DNA of 64,000 bases from Macrotis lagotis (Eukaryota > Chordata > Mammalia > Peramelemorphia > Peramelidae). Positions 55,805 to 64,000 of this stretch are shown piece after piece. A program made the position numbers and the translations under genes. Under the pieces are notes generated by a model. The model made no database searches, had not been told where the DNA came from, and saw only the letters and a program-made list of their open reading frames with translations. The stretch lies in the NCBI RefSeq assembly GCF_037893015.1, contig NC_133666.1:627032310-627096309 (forward strand), read 5' to 3'. Each line of letters begins with the position of its first letter. The first letter of the stretch is position 1.

Positions 55805-57000
55805 TGTTTGTGGCAGTGGAGAGGAGAAAACAGATGTTTGGAATGTTGCAGTGATAGGAAGAATAGAACTCATACTGATACACTATTAATGAACTGGAAA
55901 GTGGTCCAACCATTCTGGATTTCAATTTGGAATAAAACAGGAACAATGATCAAACTGCCCATACACTGTGACCCTACAATTCTACTACTGGTCATATACC
56001 ATAAGGAAATTGAAAAAAGAAAAGAAAAAAGGGACCTTATGCCATGGAAATGTTAGGTAGTGAAAAATATTATGTCAGCAAATGGTTAATTTAATTTGTA
56101 CTTTTCCATTTTTGGCTTTTTCCCTACAGTGTTCATTTTGTGTCACTTATATTTTCCTAATATCTCTGAAAAACTTGGCATTTTGTGCCTGTTGGTGCCA
56201 TCCTTGTATCAATAACAACTATTTTCACAAACTCTGGTCAGAAATTTCCCCATACCACAAACTCTGTGCCCAGTAAACATTTACATGTCACAGACAGAGA
56301 CCAGAACCATCCTGTCCCTAGAAAGGAGACTGAGGTATACAAACAATGTTGGGATAACGAAATATTGTGACTTAAGTAATGAGCAAACTATCCTTGACTA
56401 TTGCTGACACGATTCCCTAAACCAAACTTGTGTAGAAGGCATCCTTCCCTAAGCCATTCCCAGTCTCTCCCAGCTCACCCTCCCTTGTTTCTTTTTCTCA
56501 TTAAAAGAATTTTTTCCTGTCCCTTCTCAAGTTGGAACTCACCTCACTTGGAGAAGCATACATAAACTTATCTGGAGAAGCATACATAAACTTATCTGTC
56601 CCTCATAATCCTGAAGTCATTGTCTGGTGAATTCATCACCCTGCTTAGCCAAACCTCCAGCAAGTCCAATATATACCAAATATATATTTATAGCACCATT
56701 CTTTGTGGTAGAAAAGAAGTGAAAATAAAGTGGATGTTTATCAACTGGAGAAGGGTTTTTAAAAATCCAACTATGACATATAAAGGTAATTGAATATTAT
56801 TATACAGTGAGAAATGATAAATATAAGGAATTTGGGAATTCAGAAAATTTGTTTGAACTGATACAGACTAAAATAAGCAGAACTAAGAACCCATATGATG
56901 AATTCAACAGTATAAATGAAAAAAAATCACTAAAAGAAATTTGAACCCTATGAGTTTCTGGAAAAACCAATGAAAACCTCTGAGAGAGGTAAGGATGCTG
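55805..57000 (+). mobile_element. Decayed L1 ORF2/3' region split by an LTR-like insert
   Basis: Left part 55805-56039 ('aaagtggtccaaccattctg', 'ttctactactggtcatatac') and right part 56669-57000 ('attctttgtggtagaaaaga', 'taaaataagcagaactaaga') are consecutive in L1. Confidence 0.6.
56040..56668 (+). mobile_element. Candidate fossil solo LTR inside an L1
   Basis: About 629 bp that interrupts an L1 and has TG...CA ends. It has an ATTAAA signal near 56501 followed by the CT-rich sequence typical of ERV R-U5, and a 24-bp internal tandem duplication at about 56549-56596. No coding part. A clear target duplication was not seen, so the call is tentative; it could be another repeat class. Confidence 0.35.
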
Positions 57001-57089
57001 TATATATTATATTATATTGTATACATATACATCCAGATCTCATACATTGTCAGACATTTATTTTAATTTATCAGATGTTTTGCTTAATT

Positions 57090-57505
57090 TAGGGTTACAA
57101 AGGAGGGTTTTGATGGTTCAGAGTAAGTGTAAATAGCAATTGTTTCTCTTCTTACAGAAACTCTGAGAGCTTCCCCTCCCTGATTGAATTTTTTTTTTTT
57201 TTATGAAGTCAAAGTAGGCCATCTTTTACTTCAATTCTTATCTAGCCTTTAACTACTAAAAGTGCTACCTCAGACAAACTGTGACCTGGGGAAAACCATG
57301 ACTTAAGAAGGCCATGAACTTACATTGCATCTAGGGCTATCACCAATAGTCTTGATTATGTCTTGCCACTAGACTCCAATGATTCTGGAGGACAGCGAGC
57401 TGATGAATCTCTGCACAGTCCTCTTCACTTAAATCCAATTCACTTGCAAGACAAAAACATTGCCCTCCTGATGTAATTGTCCTCTTTCAGAATGAAGGAC
57501 AAATA
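57090..57505 (+). mobile_element. Marsupial LINE-like repeat (RTE-like, unnamed)
   Basis: 'agtgtaaatagcaattgttt', 'cttcccctccctgattgaat', 'tgattctggaggacagcgag', 'aatccaattcacttgcaaga', ending 'cagaatgaaggacaaata'. Confidence 0.5.
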
Positions 57506-57660
57506 TGGGGGCAGCTAGGTGGTGCAGTGGATAAAAACACTGGCCCTGGAGTCAGGAGTATCTGGGTTCAAATCTGGTCTCAGACACTTAATAATTACCT
57601 AGCTGTGTGGCCATGGGCAAGCCACTTAACCCCTTTTGCCCTGCAAAAAAAAAGTATAAA
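57506..57660 (+). mobile_element. CORE-SINE, short type, very young-looking
   Basis: Perfect 18-bp duplication 'cagaatgaaggacaaata' at 57488-57505 and 57661-57678. Confidence 0.9.
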
Positions 57661-57869
57661 CAGAATGAAGGACAAATAGCAACAACAATGGGGAAGGAAT
57701 GTTGAAATGATTGTGATGTAAAGACAATAGGTATCAATAAACTATTTATTCTAAATAGCTTAAAAGATTCCATGAAGTTATATTAAAGATTAAAAAAGGA
57801 ATAATAGAACTTAACATAGCAACCATAGATATATAGTTCAAAGGAAAGTTAAAGATTATTAATTTAGTC

Positions 57870-57965
57870 TCCATAGTCTTCATATTACAGATAAGGAAAC
57901 AGCCCTACAAAGGTTAAGTGATTTGCCCAAGATGGAATAAACAGGATTTAAAGCCAGGCTGTCTA
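57870..57965. mobile_element. Old MIR/L2-like fragment
   Basis: 'attacagataaggaaacagc', 'taagtgatttgcccaagatg'. Confidence 0.4.
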
Positions 57966-58089
57966 AATCTAAATATAGCTCTCTTCCCAATGAATCACTC
58001 TCTGCTTGGATGTGGGGGAACAAGGGAGAGAGAAAAGCCAAGGATTTTGCCAAGGTTTCAAGTTTAGGTGAGTTTGATCAAAATTTATA

Positions 58090-58445
58090 TTCCTTACATT
58101 CTATCCCTCTGGCTCTTATTGATTGGTCAACAATAGGTGCCAACCCAAACCTCACTTGGTCATCCTATGGACTCTGATTGGCTCATAGTGAATGTAAATA
58201 GCAATTGTTTCTATTTTGACCCTGAGTCTTCCCTTCCCTCCCAGATTGATTTTTTTTTTGAGTAGGGAAAAGAAACCATTATTTGCTTCATTTCTTTCTT
58301 ACTAGCCTAATCGCTGAATGGGTATTGCCTCAGTCAAACTTGCACAGCACCCCCTCATTCAAATCCAATTCACTTGCTTGTCATGGCATCACATCACCGA
58401 TGACAAGATCCGCTTTGAGAAAGGACAAACAACAGCTGATGAGTT
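58090..58445 (+). mobile_element. Marsupial LINE-like repeat (RTE-like, unnamed)
   Basis: Second copy of the family at 57090: 'gaatgtaaatagcaattgtt', 'cccttccctcccagattgat', 'aatccaattcacttgcttgt', 'aaaggacaaacaacagctga'. Confidence 0.5.
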
Positions 58446-58679
58446 CAGGAAATAGTGGTACCCTCAATTGAAATGAAGTTAGAGGAAAGGAAAAGTTTTG
58501 AAGGGAAGAAGAGGAATCTAGTTTGTAAAAAGTTGAGTCTGAGGTCCTGAATGTAAATTCAGGAAGACAGCTTACAGTTATCATACTTTCTGAGCCAGGA
58601 AATGTAAGACTAAAGCCTTGGGGAAAGGTTGGGGGTAGATTTGTAGGTTTGAGAGTCATCTACACAAAGAATCCATCCA

Positions 58680-59095
58680 TCACCATTCAGTTCTCATTGT
58701 GGGCATCTGCATTTTGAAGACTAATGTAGAATATCTTTCTGAGCTTCTGGCAGTGTGTCCCCCAGGGGCTGGCATAGAGTCGGATGCTGGCTGTACACGG
58801 GCAGCATGGCAGCCAGAGATAACGTCTGAGAGCCAAAGAACAGGCAGATAGTGTAGCCTGTGGGTGTGACAGAGGTACTACCACAAGGGGCAGGTTGCCA
58901 GGGCCACATGCTAAGAAATCCAGTAGAACCCTTCAACCCTCCTGGAAAGAAGGGAAACCAAACACCAGACAAGGAGACAACTGAGCCAGCTTTCACTCCA
59001 TGCTGCACTACCTCAGGCTGATGGGAAACTGTCCACCATCTCACAGAGGTGGGGGCCTGGCCTGGAGAAGAGCACGTCTGGAACCCCAACAAAAC
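58680..59095. other. GC-richer unassigned segment
   Basis: About 400 bp of higher GC than its flanks. Two overlapping minus-strand frames (123 and 65 aa) exist, without a domain I recognise. There are no clear splice sites flanking a shared frame. It could be a decayed exon, pseudogene or non-coding element. Confidence 0.25.
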
Positions 59096-59239
59096 AAAGG
59101 CACAATGAGAAGGCAGGCACTTATTCTTAAGATCCTAGGGACAACCCTAACTCCTAGAATCAAATGAGCTCATAATTGTAAAGTGCTTGGCATAGTACCA
59201 AGCATTATAGTGTAAGTGCCATAGAAATGGAAACAAAAA

Positions 59240-59400
59240 AAAAAATCAGAGAATTTTACAGCTGGTTGAGATTATCTAGCCCAATCCATTCCTTTTGCAA
59301 ATGGCAAAATCAAGGCCCACAGATGGAATTTACTTGCTCAGGGTCACTTGGCAAATAACTAGCAGAGACTAGATTTGAACTATGGTTCTTTGATTCCAAA
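59240..59400. mobile_element. Old MIR/L2-like fragment
   Basis: 'gctggttgagattatctagc', 'tactagcagagactag'-like, 'agatttgaactatggttctt'. Confidence 0.35.
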
Positions 59401-59829
59401 TCTATTGCTTTTTTCTATCACATCTTGTCACATTTCAGAGATTTCAAAACCACAGGAAACGGTGGATTTCTTCCATATTCCTCTTTTGCAAAACTTGTAT
59501 ACTCCTGTTGTAGCTGTACCTCAACAAAGGAACTGGGATGGGCAACATGTCTCAAATCTACCTGCCTTCCTACTCTTCCAAGGTCAGTCTGAGTTAGTAA
59601 AATATTTATTACCCTAATGTATGTTCTTTGTTTAAGTGACCACTGTGACCCAGGGGGACGCATAGACTCATTTTATCACTTCTAAACCTGATGACTCTCT
59701 GGCCTTTGACACTCCTCCATTTCTTCACCTATCCCATAGTCCCTTCCTAAGATTGGTGACTTTTTGAAGTAGGCTTCATTTGAGGAAATGTCCTTGGCAG
59801 CCACACTTCCTCCTACCCTGCTTTTGCTC

Positions 59830-60006
59830 TTGACTTTTTAGATTTTTATTCCTTACCTTTTTATTGGGTACCATTTCTGTGCTGTTCCACTTGAAAATAT
59901 TGAAGTTAAGTTCCTTGTGGGTAGGAACTGTGTTCCTTCTTGTTTTTGTATTGCAAGCATTTAACACAGAATCTGGAAAACAGACAAGAGTTCAATAAAT
60001 ATTTTA
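59830..60006 (+). mobile_element. L2-type LINE tail
   Basis: 'ttaagttccttgtgggtagg', 'gcatttaacacagaatctgg', 'gttcaataaatattttat'. Confidence 0.6.
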
Positions 60007-60009
60007 TCT

Positions 60010-61030
60010 GGTCTAATCTCTAATCTCAAACTTTGTTGTCCTATCTTTGAAATGAAGGGGATAATTCTGGTCCTTACTTATCTCAGAAAGCTGCTGTGGG
60101 AAAAGTGCTTTGTGTTTTTTCTTTGTTTTGTTTTCTACTTCACACTGTGCCTTTTATTAAGACTCTAATATTACACAGATCAGGACTTAATAAAAAAAAT
60201 TTGTTGAAAGAATGCAGTATCTTTATCGTCAGCATCTCTAGGATAATATAAAAAAACCAAGAAACACAAACACTATTTATTCCTTATCCTGGCTTAATTC
60301 TATTGGAATGAAGACTTGCAAATCATGGTTGGTGGATAACATATAGGTTGATTTCCTTATGGGGATCTGCTTTCTCATTTAAGGTCTTCTGGAACAGAGA
60401 TTGCATCCAGAACATTGGTTAATGATCTGTGTTGCCCTCAAAGCAGCATCAGTGGTTTGGGGTTTAGGAACCCGGTCATCCATCCCCAATCAGAGTATTA
60501 GCTCCTTCTTTTTAAATTTCTAGGCATCTACTTATGGTTTGCTGAAATATGTCAATCAACAAGCAACCAACTGGATTGTCTCAAGGGACCAATTGGGGAG
60601 TAGCAAATTGGAAACGATGGGGTAAAGAAAGGATCTAGCCCCTGACTCCCAAAGCAGGATCCATTGTCTAGGACCAGTTTATGGGAGAGGCAAACCAGGA
60701 AAGCAAACACTTGGTAAAACTACAAGTGCTATATAAATGGGTGTCTTGATCAACTCTGTAAAATCCACATTACCCAACAGAGGGCGTGCTTGAATGAATA
60801 CAGTAGATAAGAATAGTTTGTGATTAACATATCAGATATTTACATGTAAATAGATATTTCCCATCTGTTTGCAAACAATTTGTTATATTGAGTTTTAAGA
60901 TCTCCCTGAAATATGATTAGCAAATTATGGCATCCTCTTTTCTAGCTACTACAGATGTTAACTTCTGTCCCTAGACTAAGTGATTATAAATTCTAAATTA
61001 GTGGCAGCAGTCAAATTAATGAGAATTCTC
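60010..61030. other. AT-rich intergenic stretch without a recognised feature
   Basis: No ORF, named repeat or motif recognised. Confidence 0.4.
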
Positions 61031-61269
61031 AGAGGATCTTAAGATTTTTGAGTTGGGAAATACCTCAAAGATGATCAAATCTAAAAAAAAATTACCAAAT
61101 CTAAATCTCTCATTTTAAAGATAAAGAAACAAAGGGAAATGGACTTTCCCAAGGAAACAGATACTAACTAGCATAGAATCAATTTTACTTGCTCCTAATT
61201 CAATATTCATGGTGTCATTTGCTAACTATATAAAGTTGGACCTTGTGAAGCCTCATTTTAGGATCCAGA

Positions 61270-61440
61270 TTTAAAACTGGAAGGAATCTTATACATCATC
61301 TGATCCAAGTCCTTCATTTTACAGATGAGGAAGCTAAGGATTAACCAGAGAGCTATAACTTACCCAAGGTCACCTAGGTGGTAAATTGTAGAGATAAGTC
61401 TTGAATCTAAGTCTCCTGATTTCAAATCTAGTATTCTTTA
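61270..61440. mobile_element. Old MIR/L2-like fragment
   Basis: 'actggaaggaatcttataca', 'tttacagatgaggaagctaa', 'cttacccaaggtcacctagg'. Confidence 0.45.
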
Positions 61441-61544
61441 ATGATATACTCAAAGGTTGCAGTTAGAATTAACTGAGATGATGGGGGAAGGGTTTGTCAT
61501 TGAATAGCTACTGAAGTTTTTTCCTGTTGTTAGAATTGTTTTCT

Positions 61545-61760
61545 GTTGTTAGTCATGACTCTCCATAATGCCAATTGGGGTTTTCTTGACAGAGTTTACT
61601 AGAATGATTTGCCATTTCCTTTTCCAGCTCATTTTACAAATGAGGAACTGAGGTTAAATAAGTTACCCAGGGTCACACAGCTAGTCAGTGTCTAAGGTCA
61701 GAGTTGAAGTCAGATCTTCCCAAATCCAGATCTCCTGCCATCTAGATATCTTATATCCAG
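61545..61760 (-). mobile_element. CORE-SINE, long type
   Basis: 'ttgttagtcatgactctcca' to 'ctcctgccatctagatatct'. Confidence 0.7.
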
Positions 61761-62036
61761 TGCTATTTAAATAATTACTCTTGTTATTACTCCCCCACCA
61801 AAATCTCCTCCCTTCTCCATATCATAATTTGAACCCTGGTTTCTCAAAGGCTGTTCCAATGAATCACAAGTTCTGACTAATTTTATCCAAGCTGGAAAGA
61901 CTTTGAAACATGACCCAAAGAAAGACAGATTGGTTGTCCATTATCTGAGAACCAGCTAAATTCAGAGAAGCTCAATATTGCCAGGTTGGTCACCAGACAA
62001 TGAATTCTTATTAAACCATCTACTAAATCATTGATC

Positions 62037-62100
62037 TGTGTTATTTATTAAGTACCTAGTATATACCATATGCTAAGCACTATGTAGGCGGTAGAGAGAA
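62037..62100 (-). mobile_element. L2-type LINE tail
   Basis: 'gtgttatttattaagtacct' and 'ccatatgctaagcactatg'. Confidence 0.5.
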
Positions 62101-62489
62101 CCTCTAATGATAAAACTATAACCCCTAGAGTATTAAATAAAATTTACCTCTTTGAATAGTGGAAAAGAAGAAGGAGAAGGAACTCAAATAGCAGTAACTC
62201 TTCAAATACCTTTCTGGTGGGGGGGAGGAAAAAGGAATATGGAAATAAGAGAAAGGAAGGAGGAGGCATCCCCTTTTTAAAAAGAGAGCCCCACTTATCC
62301 AGAGTTCCCAGGAGAAAGAGAGGGAACAAAAAATTAAGTCAGCAAACTTTTCCTAAGCCTTTGGTGTGGGTCAAGCATTGGGGGTGGGGGTAAGTTATCT
62401 TTCCAGCCTGCTTTCCAAGTCCTTTGGGCTACTAGTCTTCCCATCTAAAGTTAATTATCCTCTAGTCTATATACATATTGTATCTACCT

Positions 62490-62640
62490 ATTGATTTACA
62501 GTCACAAATAAATTATATTTATCCATAAATCCCCCATAGAATGTGAGATCCTTGAAAGCAAGAATTATTTTTAAGTTTTCTTTTTATCCTCAGTGTTTCA
62601 TATATTATTAGCATATTTGTTAATACATTGTCTGACTGCA
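62490..62640 (+). mobile_element. L2-type LINE tail
   Basis: 'agaatgtgagatccttgaaa', 'tcctcagtgtttcatatatt'. Confidence 0.5.
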
Positions 62641-62830
62641 TGACCCCACTTGAGATTTTCTTGGCTAAGACCCAGGAGTCCTTTGTCATTTCCTGCTCCA
62701 GCTCATTTTACAGATGAGGAAACTGAGGCAAATGGGGTTAAGTGACTTGCCTAATGTCTGAGGTTGAATTTGAACTCAGGTCCTGACTCCAGGGCTGGTG
62801 CTCTAATCAATATGGTACCACCTAACTTCA
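62628..62830 (-). mobile_element. CORE-SINE, long type
   Basis: 'tgtctgactgcatgacccca' to 'tatggtaccacctaac', with a small deletion. Confidence 0.7.
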
Positions 62831-63667
62831 CATAATATGGCCTTAAAAGTGCTTGTTGATTTAGTCCATCTAGAGAAGGAGCTGAAAGGCTGGCCTGGGC
62901 TGCTCCTTCCCACCTGTGTTTCTGACCTTTCAGTTCCTCAAAGCAACAAGTGCAATTTTACTTCCAACTTTAAAAGGAAGGGGGAGGTCCTGTGGATTGG
63001 CAGAGAGCTGAAGAGGCTGCCCAGGGAGAAGAATATAGCCTTGCCAATTCCCAGGGCCAATGAGTGGGTTGCTGGGTAAATTCATGGAAATAGAATTCAT
63101 TTTTTAAAAAATTGAACAGGACTATTTTCATGTCAATGCCTGCATGTCCTGGAACATCTCCAAACCAAATCTGAGTCTTTGTCTGAAGGTGGCAACAGGG
63201 AAGATGAGCCGTGCTGGGCGGGTTCTCCTCCTTCATACATCTGGTTTCCTGCCTCCTGCCTTCATACTTATTCCTCTGTACAGCTGTGCATCGATATGGG
63301 GCCAGTCAAAAGATCATAGGATTCATTGAGCTGAAAAGAATTTAGAGACTCCAACCTACTTGTTAAAAACTTGGGGAAGAACAGAAAGGATACATGTAAC
63401 ACTGGCTGAAGACCCTAACCTCTTTTCTTGGAAACACTGGCAGACCAGAGACATGGAGATTTAATAGACTATGGGAATGGATCCATAGCTCCCAGGACTT
63501 TTGCTTTCTGCAGCTAAAAAACACACTTTGCTGAAATTTTGAAGCCATGAAGAAGTAGCAAATGAAGGAAAACTACAAGATCTATGGCCCACCATGTTTC
63601 TCCTAACAAGTCCATGGGATGGGTTTCCCCAACCCCAATCCAAGAAGAAATATGGGGGGGGGGGGGA

Positions 63668-63805
63668 GAAGTTAGGTGGCATAGTGGATAGAGCATCAGC
63701 CCTGGAATCAAGAGGATCTGAGTTCAAATCCAGCCTCAGAGTCTAGATACTTACTAGCTATGTGACCTTGAGCAAGTTACTTGATTCCATTGCCTCACCA
63801 AAAAG
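63668..63805 (+). mobile_element. CORE-SINE, diverged
   Basis: 'agttaggtggcatagtggat' to 'gattccattgcctcacc'; preceded by a G12 run. Confidence 0.75.
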
Positions 63806-63914
63806 GAAACCTGGGATTTCTCCATTTCTTCAGCAATGAAAATCTTTACACCAGAGACATGGGGTGGGGGGAGCAAAAGCAAACATACACATGATTGAAC
63901 TGGAGCAACTGGAG

Positions 63915-64000
63915 GCATCAATGGATGGCAACAGTGGATGGAGCACCGGCCCTGGAGTCAGGAGGACCTGAGTTCAAATCCAGCCTCAGACACTTAATAA
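63915..64000 (+). mobile_element. CORE-SINE, cut by window end
   Basis: 'tggcaacagtggatggagca' to 'cagacacttaataa' at the last base. Confidence 0.8.

Noticed and set aside
58687-59092. Overlapping minus-strand frames as a FARSA exon
   Set aside because: FARSA is the next gene in human, but I see no similarity to its protein in any frame here or elsewhere up to 64 kb.

Overview
The window is nuclear DNA of a marsupial. The sign is a very dense load of one tRNA-headed CORE-SINE family (head 'gcagtggatagagcac', box B 'gttcaaatcc', core 'tgtgtggccttgggcaag'), together with marsupial-type L1 3' ends and old L2 and MIR copies. Four spliced host genes occur in the order DNASE2(-), KLF1(-), GCDH(+), SYCE2(-). 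This is the order and orientation known from human 19p13.13, so the block is conserved synteny. The species (opossum-like or Australian) cannot be fixed from this sequence alone.

Layout. 1-3260: repeats downstream of DNASE2. 3261-5892: DNASE2, six coding exons, 352 aa, with a CpG-rich promoter at about 5880-6480. 6.5-9.9 kb: repeats. 9921-12222: KLF1, three coding exons, 365 aa, with GATA, E-box and CCAAT motifs in its promoter and a GATA palindrome in intron 1. 12.4-22 kb: intergenic; its first kilobase looks low in repeats and the rest is L1, L2, SINE and a small hAT-like element. 22.0-22.9 kb: GCDH promoter and CpG island. 22573-44068: GCDH, ten coding exons, 429 aa. It spans about 21.5 kb, far more than in human, mainly because introns hold a fossil retrovirus, several L1 3' ends and many SINEs. 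44569: GCDH poly(A) signal. 45103-49631: SYCE2, three coding exons, 173 aa, convergent with GCDH. 51.3-52.1 kb: a CpG island that is the best candidate for the SYCE2 promoter. 52.1-64 kb: no recognisable gene. The next gene in human, FARSA, is not seen and probably lies past the window end.

Roles. DNASE2 is a lysosomal acid nuclease that macrophages need to digest expelled erythroblast nuclei. KLF1 is the master erythroid transcription factor. GCDH is a mitochondrial acyl-CoA dehydrogenase of lysine, hydroxylysine and tryptophan breakdown. SYCE2 is a synaptonemal-complex central-element protein. DNASE2 and KLF1 share an erythropoiesis theme; GCDH and SYCE2 are neighbours without a known functional link.

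I found no new multi-gene system. The points most worth checking are: a (GT)n tract in place of the polypyrimidine tract at one GCDH 3' splice site; an unusual histidine in the GCDH acyl-CoA dehydrogenase signature; an NRF1 palindrome plus two tandem E2F motifs in the candidate SYCE2 promoter; an exact GATA palindrome in KLF1 intron 1; a degenerate G-rich tandem array beside the SYCE2 CpG island; a 495-bp purine tract in GCDH intron 1; and a SYCE2 reading frame that ends inside its own AATAAA signal. All exon joins come from reading splice sites and phases by eye against remembered human proteins; no alignment or database search was run.
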